From Alkalicaulis satelles (GTDB lineage: Bacteria > Pseudomonadota > Alphaproteobacteria > Caulobacterales > Maricaulaceae): DNA of 64,000 nt. Below the pieces are notes generated by a model. It did no database searches and was not told the DNA's origin. It was given only the letters and a program-made list of their open reading frames with translations. Location: assembly GCF_008630495.1 (NCBI RefSeq), contig NZ_VWOJ01000002.1, positions 839,533-903,532 on the forward strand. The letters are read 5' to 3'. Position numbers and translations under genes: made by a program. Positions within the stretch are counted from its first letter, which is position 1, and every line of letters starts with the position of its first letter. Shown here piece after piece: positions 56,025 through 64,000 of the stretch.

Positions 56025-56911
56025 AGGGCATTATTCTGGCCGGCGGCGCAGGCTCGCGCCTGCATCCGGTCACGCTGGCGGTCTCCAAACAGCTCCTGCC
56101 GGTCTATGACAAGCCTATGGTGTATTACCCGCTCTCCCTGCTGATGCTGGCGGGGGTGCGCGAGATCCTGGTGATCACCACGCCGCGCGACGCGGGCGCG
56201 TTCAAGGCGCTGCTGGGCGACGGCTCGCGCTTTGGCGTGTCCCTGACCTACGCCGTCCAGAACAAGCCCGATGGCATCGCCCAGGCCTTTATCATCGGGC
56301 GCGAGTTCATCGGGAATGACCCGGTGGCGCTGGTGCTGGGCGACAACATCCTCTACGGCCACGCGCTGAAAGATATTCTCTCGGGCGCAGCATCCCGCCC
56401 GCGCGGCGCCACCGTCTTCGGCTATCAGGTGGCCGATCCGGGCCGTTATGGCGTGATCGCCTTCGATGCGGAGGGGCGGCCCGTCTCGATCGAGGAAAAG
56501 CCCAAAAAGCCCAAATCCAACTACGCCGTGATCGGGCTCTATCTCTATGACAATGACGTGGTGGAGATCGCCGCAGGGCTCGCCCCGTCCGCGCGCGGCG
56601 AGCTGGAGATCACCGATGTGAACCGCGCCTATCTGGCGCGCGGCGACCTGCATGTAGAGCGCTTCGGGCGCGGCTATGCCTGGTTTGACGCCGGCACTCA
56701 CGGCTCGCTGCTGGACGCATCCAATTTCGTGGCCAGCCTCACCGACCGTCAGGGCGTGTCCATCTGCGCGCCCGAGGAAATCGCCTGGCGCCAGAACTGG
56801 CTCACCGACGCCCAGCTCGCCGCCTCTGCCCGCGCCATCGGCCGCAGCGGCTATGGCGCCTATCTCAGCGGCCTGATCAAGGCCGGGCGGGACGCCGGCA
56901 ACGGGGGGTAG
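56021..56911 (+). CDS. rfbA: Glucose-1-phosphate thymidylyltransferase
   Basis: Makes dTDP-glucose, the substrate of RfbB. 296 residues with [47 protein letters not shown] and [15 protein letters not shown]. Coupled to rfbB by ATGA overlap (start 56021). rfbC and rfbD, needed to finish dTDP-rhamnose, are not adjacent. Confidence 0.96.
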   Translation: MKGIILAGGAGSRLHPVTLAVSKQLLPVYDKPMVYYPLSLLMLAGVREILVITTPRDAGAFKALLGDGSRFGVSLTYAVQNKPDGIAQAFIIGREFIGNDPVALVLGDNILYGHALKDILSGAASRPRGATVFGYQVADPGRYGVIAFDAEGRPVSIEEKPKKPKSNYAVIGLYLYDNDVVEIAAGLAPSARGELEITDVNRAYLARGDLHVERFGRGYAWFDAGTHGSLLDASNFVASLTDRQGVSICAPEEIAWRQNWLTDAQLAASARAIGRSGYGAYLSGLIKAGRDAGNGG

Positions 56912-56914
56912 GGG

Positions 56915-58204
56915 TCAGGCCGCCTTCCCCTTGCGCGCCTTCACGCCATCGCGCGCGTGCTGCGCCATAAACGCCTTCATTTTCGGGGCGATCTGTTCGC
57001 GGAAGCGGCGGCCGTTGAACACGCCGTAATGGCCCACCTCGGGCTGGACGTGGTCAAGGCGCAGGGCGGCGGGCAGATTGGCGCACAGCGTGTGGGCGGC
57101 CTGGGTCTGGCCGATGCCGGAAATGTCGTCGTTCTCGCCCTCCACCGTCATCAGGGCGATGTCGGTGATGGCTTCGGGGCGCACGGGGCGGCCCTTCACG
57201 GTCATGGTCCCGCGCGCGAGTTTGTGTTCCTGGAACACGTCGCGGATGGTCTGGAGGTAGAATTCCTCGGTCAGGTCCATCACGGCGAGATATTCGTCAT
57301 AGAAGGCGCGGTGCTTGTCGGCGCTGTCGCCATCGCCGTCCACCAGCTGCTGGAAGAAGCGGTAATGAGCGTCCACATGGCGCTCGTAATTCATGTTGAT
57401 GAAGCCGGTGAGCTGCAGGAAGCCGGGATAGACCCGGCGCAGCGCGCCCGGATAGAGCACCGGTACGGTCTGGATCAGATTGTCCCGGAACCAGGCATAG
57501 GGGCGCTCCTCGGCCAGTTTGTTGGGCACGGTGGGCGATTTGCGCGCATCGATGGGCGAGCCCATGAAGGTCATGGAGGCCGGGCGCAGCGGATCGTCAT
57601 CCTCGGCCATCAGGGCGCAGGCCGCCAGCGTCGGCGGGCCGGGCTGGCACACGGCAACCACATGCACGCCCGCGCCGATGGCGCTGATCATCTCGCGCAC
57701 ATAGGCGACATAGTCATCCAGATCGAACCGGCCTTCGGACAGCGAGACCATGCGCGCATCGGCCCAGTCGGTGATGTACACGTCGGCATCGGGGATGAAG
57801 GCCTCCACCGTGCCGCGCAGCAAGGTGGCGTAATGGCCCGACAGGGGCGCCACCAGCAGCACTTTGGGATCCTTGATCTCAGCCGGCTTGATCCCCCGCG
57901 CCGCGGCAAGCGCCGCCTCGTCACGGGCAAAGCGGGTGAGCGCACAGAAGGGTTTTTTCCATACTGTCTCGATCTCGACGGGAATGGTCTGGCCGTTCAC
58001 CTCCAGCGGCTCCAGCGCCCAGGCCGGCTTGCCATACTGGCGCGTCAGGCTTTCAAACAGGTCCGCCGAGGCGGCCATGGCGCGCCCGGCCAGGGTCTCG
58101 CCGGCCGGATTGAGCGGATTGCGCAGGGTGCGCCGCGTAACATTGGCCGCCGCGCGCCAGGGCAGCATGGCCGCGCGCGACATTTCCAGAAACGAATAGA
58201 GCAT
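56915..58204 (-). CDS. phaZ: Intracellular polyhydroxyalkanoate depolymerase (PhaZ)
   Basis: 429 residues of the PhaZ/TIGR01849 family, which mobilises stored polyhydroxybutyrate. Family blocks are MLYSFLEMSRAAMLPWR, DVYITDWADARMVSLSEGRFD (in part), and the lipase-like box with cysteine nucleophile, VVAVCQPGPPTLAACALM; the late EVGHYGVFNGRRFREQIAP carries the catalytic histidine. Converges with rfbA (3-nt gap). Suggests the organism stores PHB. Confidence 0.92.
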   Translation of the reverse strand: MLYSFLEMSRAAMLPWRAAANVTRRTLRNPLNPAGETLAGRAMAASADLFESLTRQYGKPAWALEPLEVNGQTIPVEIETVWKKPFCALTRFARDEAALAAARGIKPAEIKDPKVLLVAPLSGHYATLLRGTVEAFIPDADVYITDWADARMVSLSEGRFDLDDYVAYVREMISAIGAGVHVVAVCQPGPPTLAACALMAEDDDPLRPASMTFMGSPIDARKSPTVPNKLAEERPYAWFRDNLIQTVPVLYPGALRRVYPGFLQLTGFINMNYERHVDAHYRFFQQLVDGDGDSADKHRAFYDEYLAVMDLTEEFYLQTIRDVFQEHKLARGTMTVKGRPVRPEAITDIALMTVEGENDDISGIGQTQAAHTLCANLPAALRLDHVQPEVGHYGVFNGRRFREQIAPKMKAFMAQHARDGVKARKGKAA

Positions 58205-58259
58205 GGCCGCTACGGCCTCCGGTGCGCGCCCCTCTGGGGGCGCTTGTGTTCAGATCAGA

Positions 58260-58919
58260 TTATGACGGGGATGTCTCAAGAAAGGCTTGCAGGCGTGCGG
58301 CGATGACCGCCGGCGCCGTCCCGTGCGGGAACAGCTCCACGAACCGCCCCTCGCGGTCCATGAGGTAAAGGATGGAGCTGTGATCGACGGTATAGTCCGA
58401 TGACACGCCGTCATCCTCCACCCGGGCGAAGAAGACTCTGTAAGCACGCGCAGCATTGCGTACCTGTTCAAGGCTTCCCGTCAAGCCCACAAGTCCTTCA
58501 GGGAAGGCCGGGGCGGTGACGTATTGGGCGAGCAGCTCGGGCGTGTCGCGCTCGGGGTCCACGCTGATCAGTATGGGCTGGATATGGGCGCGCTCGGCCT
58601 CGCTGAGCTGGTCCATGGCCGCGCCCATCACCTGCAGCGAGGCCGGGCACACATCCGGGCAATAGGTGAAACCGAAATAGATCAACATGGCCCGCCCGGC
58701 GAAATCGGCGTCGGTGACCGTCTCGCCATGGTGATTGACCAGGGTGAAGGACCCGCCGATCTGGGCTTCGCCGCTCACGCGCACCGGCGACGGGCGGGGC
58801 GTCCCGTCCCCGCCCTGTCCGGGCAGGGCGGAGAGCAGCAGGGCGATGCCGGCGGCGGTGGCCAGCACGGTGGCGATCACCGGGATCAGCCAGACGGGGC
58901 GGTTTTTCAGATCGATCAT
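58260..58919 (-). CDS. SCO1/SenC (PrrC) family copper chaperone
   Basis: 219 residues: an N-terminal membrane anchor (VWLIPVIATVLATAAGIALLL), then a thioredoxin-like domain with the copper-binding FTYCPDVCPASLQ and a distal histidine in YTVDHSSILYLMD. Delivers copper or redox equivalents to cytochrome oxidase. In Rhodobacter the homologue (senC/prrC) sits between regB and regA and feeds redox signals to them; here it lies 2.1 kb from regB on the other strand. Confidence 0.9.
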   Translation of the reverse strand: MIDLKNRPVWLIPVIATVLATAAGIALLLSALPGQGGDGTPRPSPVRVSGEAQIGGSFTLVNHHGETVTDADFAGRAMLIYFGFTYCPDVCPASLQVMGAAMDQLSEAERAHIQPILISVDPERDTPELLAQYVTAPAFPEGLVGLTGSLEQVRNAARAYRVFFARVEDDGVSSDYTVDHSSILYLMDREGRFVELFPHGTAPAVIAARLQAFLETSPS

Positions 58920-59039
58920 GTCATGTCCTCGCCTGTCAGCTTCAGGCCTGCGGCTTGCGGTCCGCTTGGCGCGTTGCGCCCTGTTACATGGCCCGCAGCC
59001 CGCGCCCTGTCGAGCCGGACCGGCGCCCTGGCCGCCCCG

Positions 59040-59567
59040 CTAGGGCTCTGAGCCGCCCTCTTCAACGATGGCCCGCGCCCAACCGGAAAGGGCGGTGTAG
59101 AGGGCGACGGCCATCGCACGCGCATCCTCGCGCACGGGACCGGGCTGCCCGGCTTTCTGGCGGGCCGTGCGTTCGATAACGCGCAGCTGTTCCTGAAAGA
59201 AGGCCAGGTCCTGGCGCGCCCGTGCGATCCGGGACTGCGGATCGGTCTGGTCAAGAAAACAGGCTTTCAAAACAGGCTCATATCGCAAGGTGTAGTCGCT
59301 GGGGGCGGCCAGCCATGCGCCCAGCTCCGCGCGTCCGGCATCGGTCGCGGCATAGGTCCGGCTGCCGCGCGCGCCCTCGGCCACGATCTCGGCCAGCCCC
59401 TCGTCCTTGAGCTGGCGCAAGACCCGGTAGACCTCGTTCTGAGGGGCCGGCCAGATCACCGAATGGCCCGCATCAAACTCACGCAGCAGCTCGAATCCGG
59501 TGGATGGCTTTTGTGCGATTATGCCCAGTATGGCGTGACGCAAGGTCATGGCGGCGGCCGGCTCCAT
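59040..59567 (-). CDS. PadR-family transcriptional regulator
   Basis: 175 residues. N-terminal winged helix (TLRHAILGIIAQKPSTGFEL, NEVYRVLRQLKDEGLAEI) and a C-terminal Vir-type helical dimerisation domain (residues ~95-170). Divergent from the retropepsin-like gene, with an ATGT-N8-ACAT operator between them, so it most likely represses itself and that gene. The start may be the Met at residue 7 (59549). Confidence 0.9.
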   Translation of the reverse strand: MEPAAAMTLRHAILGIIAQKPSTGFELLREFDAGHSVIWPAPQNEVYRVLRQLKDEGLAEIVAEGARGSRTYAATDAGRAELGAWLAAPSDYTLRYEPVLKACFLDQTDPQSRIARARQDLAFFQEQLRVIERTARQKAGQPGPVREDARAMAVALYTALSGWARAIVEEGGSEP

Positions 59568-59616
59568 TGATGAATGCGTTGCATCCTTGCCGGATTCCCG
59601 ATGCTTTTCTATCTTG

Positions 59617-59640
59617 TCACATGTGAAAACTCACATGTGA
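59617..59640. promoter_or_regulatory. PadR-type operator between padR and the protease gene
   Basis: Two copies of the self-palindromic 10-mer TCACATGTGA are separated by AAAC. Together they give ATGT-GAAAACTC-ACAT, an exact match to the ATGT-N8-ACAT consensus of PadR regulators. The site ends 9 nt before the protease start codon, where it would overlap the ribosome site, and 49 nt upstream of padR. Confidence 0.8.
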
Positions 59641-59649
59641 GATGTTGAT

Positions 59650-60918
59650 ATGTTGAGAGTGCTGTGTGCGGCGGCCTGTCTGGTGCTCGTCCAAGGGGCG
59701 GACGCCGGGGCCCGGTCTGGCCCCCAGGGGGCTGATTTCGAGACGGTGATCGCCAGCGGGGATCCGGCGGTCTACGCGCAAGCGATCGCCAGCGATGCGT
59801 ATTCCGGCCCACAGGCTGATCTCCTGCGCGGCGCGCTGGCCGCCATGCTCAACCGGGACGGCGAGGCCGAGACGCGGCTGGCTGCCCTCAAGCGTGATGA
59901 AACGCTCGCGCCATCCTTGCGCCGGGAGGCGTCCCTGACGCTGGCCGGGGTGCGCCTGCGGGCCGGGGATTATGCCGCATCAGTCATCGCCTACGACGCC
60001 GCTGAGGCCGCCTCAGGAGAAGCGCTGGAGCCGGGCCAGCGTCAGGCGCGTGATCTGGCCGCCGCCCTGCGTGACGAACCGGCCATGACCCGCGAGGCGT
60101 TGATCCCCGGTTCGGTCAGCATGCGCCGGGACAGGGCCGGCCTGCCCCGCGCGCGCGTGCAGGTGAACGGACGGCGTCAGGATATGGTGATTGATACCGG
60201 CGCGGCCTTCTCCACTGTCACCGAAAGCACCGCAGAGCGGCTGGGCGTGCGGATGCTGGACTCCGATATCTCGGTCGGCTCCTCGGTGGAAGAGTCTGTG
60301 CCGGGCCGGCTGGGTGTCGCCAACCAGCTCGATTTTGGCGGAGTGATCTTCCACAATGTTGTTTTCATTGTGCTTCCGGATGAGGCGCTGAGTTTTGCCG
60401 GCGGGGCGTACCGCATCCCGGCGATCCTCGGCCTGCCCGTGCTGGCGCGACTGGAGCGGCTGCGCATAACGCCGGATGGACGGCGTGAAACCCTCGATTT
60501 CGAGCTCTCCACAGGCGGCGGGCCGCCGCCCAACATGGTGATGGAGGGTTTGCGCCCGGTGTTGCTGGCCCGCGTGGAGGCAAGCGAAGGCCGGTTGCGT
60601 CTGATGATCGATACCGGCGCGCGCGCCACGCTTCTGTACCTTTCAGCGGGTGAAGCCATTCCCGGGCTTCTGCACGGCGTTGAGGCCTCGCCCACGCGCC
60701 TGGGCGGAGCTGGCGGGGTCAGGGTCGATGAAGACGCCATGAGCCTTCCCCGGCTCACGCTTCTGGTCGCAGACCAGAGCGTCACGCTGGAGGATGTGCG
60801 CATGCTGAGCCACCAGCAATCGGGCCTGCACGGCCTGCTCGGGCAGGACGTGCTGCGCGCCCGCTCGGGCTATCTCATCGACTTCACCGCCATGCGCCTG
60901 GAGCTGCTCGACGGCTGA
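59650..60918 (+). CDS. Secreted two-domain retropepsin-like aspartyl protease
   Basis: 422 residues. Signal peptide (MLRVLCAAACLVLVQGADAG), a helical/TPR-like segment (~30-140), then two aspartyl-protease-like halves. The first has MVIDTGAAFSTVTE (DTG at 182-184) and closes with AILGLPVLARLE; the second has LMIDTGARATLLYLS (DTG at 321-323) and closes with GLLGQDVLRARSGYLIDF. Two DTG motifs in one chain could make a pepsin-like pseudodimer. Periplasmic or surface location and target unknown. Likely under PadR control. Confidence 0.8.
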   Translation: MLRVLCAAACLVLVQGADAGARSGPQGADFETVIASGDPAVYAQAIASDAYSGPQADLLRGALAAMLNRDGEAETRLAALKRDETLAPSLRREASLTLAGVRLRAGDYAASVIAYDAAEAASGEALEPGQRQARDLAAALRDEPAMTREALIPGSVSMRRDRAGLPRARVQVNGRRQDMVIDTGAAFSTVTESTAERLGVRMLDSDISVGSSVEESVPGRLGVANQLDFGGVIFHNVVFIVLPDEALSFAGGAYRIPAILGLPVLARLERLRITPDGRRETLDFELSTGGGPPPNMVMEGLRPVLLARVEASEGRLRLMIDTGARATLLYLSAGEAIPGLLHGVEASPTRLGGAGGVRVDEDAMSLPRLTLLVADQSVTLEDVRMLSHQQSGLHGLLGQDVLRARSGYLIDFTAMRLELLDG

Positions 60919-61029
60919 CGCCCTTATCTCCATGGCCAGCCTGCGGCTTCCGGTCCGCTTGACGCGCGCTGCGCCGTCGCGCTTGCTGGCGGCGCCTGAC
61001 ACGCTCGCCATCAAGGATCACCCAAGCCC

Positions 61030-62367
61030 ATGAATGCAGTCCCGACGGCGCCCGCCGCCCGTCCGCCCGGTCCGGACGACTGGCTTGACGGGGTTGATCT
61101 GGCCCCGGTCTTCGGCCGGGTGCGCCTGCGCACGCTGATCTTCCTGCGCTGGCTGGCGGTGGCGGGGCAGACCGCCACCGTGCTGGGCGTGCATTACGGG
61201 CTCGGCTTTGACCTGCCGCTGGCCGCCTGCCTCGCCCTGATCGCGGCCAGCGCCGGGCTCAACGCCGTGCTGCCGGTCTTTGTCTCCACCCAGCGCCTGG
61301 CGCGCGACGGCGAAGCCTTCGCCCAGCTGGCCTGGGACATGGTGCAATTGATGGCCCTGCTGGCGCTGACCGGGGGGCTGGCCAATCCGTTCGCGGTGAT
61401 GATCGTGGGGCCTGTGGTGATCTCGGTGGCCGCCCTGCCCGCGCGCTGGTGGCTGGCGCTGGGCGCGGTGGCCATTACCGGCGCTGCGGTGATCGGGGTG
61501 TGGCATATGCCCATGCCCTGGCTTCCCGGCGAGGTTTTCGCCCTGCCCAGCCTGTATCTGGCCGCCACGGGCCTGGCGCTGGCCATCGCCATCGCGTTCA
61601 CCGCCGTCTATGCCTGGCGCGTGGCCGCCGAGGCCCGGCGCATGGGCGCGGCGCTGGCGGCCACCCAGAGCGTGCTGGCGCGTGAGCAGCGCCTGTCTGC
61701 GCTGGGCGCGCTGGCGGCGGCCGCCGCCCACGAGCTGGGCACGCCGCTGGCCACCATCCAGCTCACCGCCAAGGAGATGCTGCGCGCCGCCGAGGACCCG
61801 CTGTTGAAAGAAGACGCCGAGCTTCTGGTGTCCCAGGCCCGGCGCTGCCGGGAAATCCTGCAGCGCCTGTCCCAGATGAAGGAGCCCGGCGACCGCATGC
61901 ATGACCGGCTGGGCCTGGCCGAGGCCATGGAAGAGGCCGCTGCGCCCCTGCGCGGGGTGGGCGCGCCGGTGAGCGTGCAGCTGGACCCGCCGCCGGGCGA
62001 GCCCGGCGCGCCGGTCCTGCAGCGGCGGGCGGAAATCCTCTATGCGCTGGGCAATTTCATCGAGAACGCAGTGGATTTCGCCAATGCGCGCGTCACCCTC
62101 ACCGGCGCCTGGGATGCGCGCCAGGTGCGTTTCATCGTGGCCGATGACGGGCCGGGCTTTCCGCCGGACATCCTGGCCAAGCTGGGCGAGCCTTATGTCA
62201 CAACCCGCCAGGCCGAGCCCGGCCATGGCGGGCTGGGCCTGGGCGTGTTCATCGCCATGACCCTGGTGGAGCGGGTGGGCGGCGTTGTGGCCCTGTCCAA
62301 CGCGCCCGGCGGCGGTGCGCGGGTGGAGATCGCCCTGCCGCGCGCCGGGCTGGAAGCATCCGCCTAG
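61030..62367 (+). CDS. regB: Redox-sensing histidine kinase RegB/PrrB/ActS
   Basis: Global redox kinase that activates photosynthesis, CO2 and nitrogen genes at low oxygen in relatives. 445 residues: six N-terminal membrane spans with the ubiquinone-sensing motif GGLANPF (115-121), H-box AAAHELGTPLATIQLTAKEM with the phosphorylated His234, the redox-active Cys273 in QARRCREILQRL, and ATPase boxes NFIENAVDFA, VADDGPGFP, GHGGLGLGVFI. Pairs with regA 116 nt downstream. Confidence 0.95.
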   Translation: MNAVPTAPAARPPGPDDWLDGVDLAPVFGRVRLRTLIFLRWLAVAGQTATVLGVHYGLGFDLPLAACLALIAASAGLNAVLPVFVSTQRLARDGEAFAQLAWDMVQLMALLALTGGLANPFAVMIVGPVVISVAALPARWWLALGAVAITGAAVIGVWHMPMPWLPGEVFALPSLYLAATGLALAIAIAFTAVYAWRVAAEARRMGAALAATQSVLAREQRLSALGALAAAAAHELGTPLATIQLTAKEMLRAAEDPLLKEDAELLVSQARRCREILQRLSQMKEPGDRMHDRLGLAEAMEEAAAPLRGVGAPVSVQLDPPPGEPGAPVLQRRAEILYALGNFIENAVDFANARVTLTGAWDARQVRFIVADDGPGFPPDILAKLGEPYVTTRQAEPGHGGLGLGVFIAMTLVERVGGVVALSNAPGGGARVEIALPRAGLEASA

Positions 62368-62483
62368 GCCCGGGCCGGGGGGATATGCCGCAAGGGGGTG
62401 CGGCGTTTTGGCCAAAAGGCTTCGAAAACCGCGCGGCATCGTCTAACTATCCGGCAAACCCGCCCTGCGCCGGAGGCCTGCCC

Positions 62484-63029
62484 ATGAGCGATCCTGAACT
62501 GCCCGAGGACAAGACCCTGCTCATCGTTGATGACGACGCGCCCTTCCTCAACCGGCTGGGCCGGGCCATGACCGCGCGCGGCTTCGAGGTCACCGCCGTA
62601 TCCAGCGTCGCCGAAGCCATGGCCCAGGCGCGCAGCGCGCCGCCCGCCTTCGCGGTGGTGGATCTGCGCCTGGACGATGGCGACGGGCTGGACGTGGTGC
62701 GCACGCTCTACGCCTCGCGCCCCGATTGCCGGGTGGTGATGCTCACCGGCTACGGCAATATCGCCACCGCGGTAGCGGCGGTGAAATCGGGCGCCATCGA
62801 TTATCTGTCCAAGCCAGCCGATGCGGACGATGTGGTCAAGGCCCTGCTCGCCTCGCCCGACGCCAAGCCCGAACCGCCCGACAATCCCATGAGCGCCGAC
62901 CGGGTGCGCTGGGAGCATATCCAGCGCGTGTTCGAGCTGTGCGACCACAATGTCTCCGAAACCGCCCGCCGCCTGAACATGCACCGCCGCACCCTGCAGC
63001 GCATCCTGGCCAAGCGCGCGCCGCGCTAG
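62484..63029 (+). CDS. regA: Response regulator RegA/PrrA/ActR
   Basis: 181 residues. Receiver domain with acidic pocket LLIVDDDAP (D16-18), phosphorylated D60 in VVDLRLDDGDGL, and MLTGYGNIATAV; then a Pro-rich linker and a Fis-type helix-turn-helix (VSETARRLNMHRRTLQRIL) that is nearly invariant in this family. Expected to activate puf, bch and other redox genes, so it links this end of the window to the photosynthesis cluster. Start at 62484 (MSDPELPEDKTLL). Confidence 0.96.
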   Translation: MSDPELPEDKTLLIVDDDAPFLNRLGRAMTARGFEVTAVSSVAEAMAQARSAPPAFAVVDLRLDDGDGLDVVRTLYASRPDCRVVMLTGYGNIATAVAAVKSGAIDYLSKPADADDVVKALLASPDAKPEPPDNPMSADRVRWEHIQRVFELCDHNVSETARRLNMHRRTLQRILAKRAPR

Positions 63030-63276
63030 GGCTGTGCGACAGCCCGCCGGCGAGCGTGGGGTGAGAGTTTTCGTGAAAAACGCCCCGGGACGGTTCTTAT
63101 CACTATTATCACCATCCTCCTTCTGCGCCCGTCCGGTCCGCTGATGCGGGGATGATAGACGCCTCCGCTTGCGGGGCGCGGCGCGCGGGTCGCGATGAGC
63201 CATGGGCGGGAGTTTAGCCCGGGGTGGGGCAGGGGCGGATAATCCGAAGCACAATCTTAGAAATTTAAATCGCCTC

Positions 63277-63306
63277 TTGACGCGAGTAATTTTCCCTCCT
63301 TAGGAT
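63277..63306 (+). promoter_or_regulatory. Putative promoter of the double-glycine peptide gene
   Basis: TTGACG (63277-63282) and TAGGAT (63301-63306) are separated by 18 nt in an AT-rich stretch, 47 nt before the start codon at 63353. A strong CGGAGGA ribosome site follows at ~63340. The remainder of 63030-63276 shows no gene; its GC content falls sharply from about 63240. Confidence 0.55.
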
Positions 63307-63352
63307 TTCTAATGTGATGCATAGGGTGTCACTCCAAACCGGAGGAATAGAG

Positions 63353-63712
63353 ATGCTGCGTGAGTTGAATTTGGATGAGGTGGGTTTGGTTGCCGGAGGT
63401 TTCAGATTCGGCGAAGATGATAATGGAGGTTCTAAACCTGAACCCGAAAAGGAGAGCGAATCGGTTGACGACAATCCCTGGTGGAACGATAATGATGACA
63501 TTATTCTTGGATCACTGATTGGCGGAGTTATTGGAGCCGCTGTATGCTCTCCGCCCCCTATAACCAAAGCCGCCCCTTACTGTGCTATGGCAGGAGCTGC
63601 TGCAGGGGGATATATAGCAAATAGAGATCTAAGCGGTGATGGGCCCGCCTCCGAAGCAGAGCTCGCCGATACCGCGAATCGTGCGCGGCTCGGCGCTGGC
63701 TTTGGGCCATAA
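63353..63712 (+). CDS. Double-glycine-leader bacteriocin-like peptide precursor
   Basis: 119 residues. The N-terminus MLRELNLDEVGLVAGG is a textbook double-glycine leader: hydrophobic residues at the expected spacing and GG at 15-16 for cleavage by a C39-peptidase ABC exporter. The predicted mature part has an acidic, Trp-containing segment (~17-50) and a glycine-zipper hydrophobic core (ILGSLIGGVIGAAV, CAMAGAAAGGYIA) with two cysteines (65 and 77) that could form a disulfide, as in class II microcins. AT-rich compared with its surroundings, consistent with transfer. Start chosen for its GGAGGA ribosome site. Activity is inferred. Confidence 0.75.
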   Translation: MLRELNLDEVGLVAGGFRFGEDDNGGSKPEPEKESESVDDNPWWNDNDDIILGSLIGGVIGAAVCSPPPITKAAPYCAMAGAAAGGYIANRDLSGDGPASEAELADTANRARLGAGFGP

Positions 63713-63794
63713 ATAAAAACTCTCTGCGCAAGCAATTTAAATTGCCTAAATGGGTTTTGATGCATGCGTAGATTCATGTGCCGAATTTAATTGA

Positions 63795-63850
63795 TGAACC
63801 AATGCCTAACACTTTCGAGGTGTCGGGCGTTGGTTCATTCTATAATTTCT
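63795..63850 (+). terminator. Strong stem-loop terminator after the peptide gene
   Basis: An 18-bp stem (63795-63812 with 63820-63837, one mismatch, three G-T pairs) with a 7-nt loop (TTTCGAG) is followed by the T-rich TTCTATAATTTCT. It lies 82 nt after the stop of the peptide gene and isolates it from the next gene. No ORF is evident in 63713-63929. Confidence 0.8.
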
Positions 63851-63929
63851 ACATATTTTAAATTTTCCTTTGACTCGACTGGCTGGGAATTAAGCCTTAA
63901 AATTGCTCCTAAAGATTCGTGGAGGATTT

Positions 63930-64000
63930 ATGGCGATCGCCATTTTGATATTTTCATTCACTGCTCTCATGGCTGGCGTCTTTCTGGCGATCCGCGGCGG
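63930..64000 (+). CDS. Start of a membrane protein gene (cut by the window end)
   Basis: ATG at 63930 with GGAGG 5 nt upstream opens a frame beginning MAIAILIFSFTALMAGVFLA, one hydrophobic segment, still open at the last base. Directly after the bacteriocin-like gene it might encode an immunity protein or an exporter component, but only 23 residues are visible. Confidence 0.5.
   Translation, partial: MAIAILIFSFTALMAGVFLAIRG

Noticed and set aside
63030..63240. A terminator for regA
   Set aside because: Only a weak 5-bp A/T stem (around 63069) without a T-tract; not convincing.

Overview
The window reads as chromosomal DNA of a GC-rich, photosynthetic alphaproteobacterium. It encodes a type 2 (quinone) reaction centre, an LH1 antenna, bacteriochlorophyll a and spirilloxanthin-type carotenoid enzymes. 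These sit beside typical alphaproteobacterial housekeeping blocks (lptC-lptA-lptB-rpoN-hpf-ptsN, rdgB-hemW, RegB/RegA). Gene content and the repeats resemble the Caulobacterales/Maricaulales side of the class more than Rhodobacter, but that placement is only an impression.

Region 1 (1-21.5 kb) is about half of a photosynthesis gene cluster. A 5'-truncated hemA and idi run forward and converge on a long reverse superoperon, crtE-crtF-bchC-bchX-bchY-bchZ-pufB-pufA-pufL-pufM, which ends in a clear intrinsic terminator. crtD-crtC diverge from crtE and converge on a second reverse operon, bchI-bchD-bchO-DUF3422-crtI-crtB-small ORF-tspO-small ORF. The order is the Rhodobacter one, with a DUF3422 gene where crtA would be, and with no pufQ, pufX or pufC. 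Three TGT-N12-ACA palindromes (PpsR/CrtJ type) lie before bchC, between crtE and crtD, and before bchI. The rest of the pathway (puhA, bchFNBHLM, ppsR) is not in the window.

Region 2 (21.6-35.3 kb) is general metabolism: an acyl-CoA dehydrogenase/acyl-CoA transferase pair, an orphan peptide-binding lipoprotein, tRNA-Leu(CAG), an NDUFA9-like protein, HslV without HslU beside it, a TPR-methyltransferase, acetyl-CoA synthetase, and a DUF2975/XRE pair with an upstream 38-residue peptide.

Region 3 (35.3-58.9 kb) carries rdgB-hemW, a YmdB-type phosphoesterase and lptD. A divergent sulfotransferase/FkbM pair follows, then RNase D with the lptCAB-rpoN-hpf-ptsN block. Next come a DAACS symporter and an AhpC/AhpD/OxyR peroxide module. 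Last are RNA-modification genes (rsmD, a pseudouridine synthase, tadA), rfbB-rfbA, a PHA depolymerase and a SCO protein.

Region 4 (59-64 kb) has a PadR regulator divergent from a two-domain retropepsin-like protease across a perfect PadR-type operator. The RegB/RegA redox regulators, which in relatives control photosynthesis genes, follow. The last 0.8 kb is an AT-rich island with a double-glycine-leader (bacteriocin-like) peptide gene, its own promoter and terminator, and the start of another membrane-protein gene.
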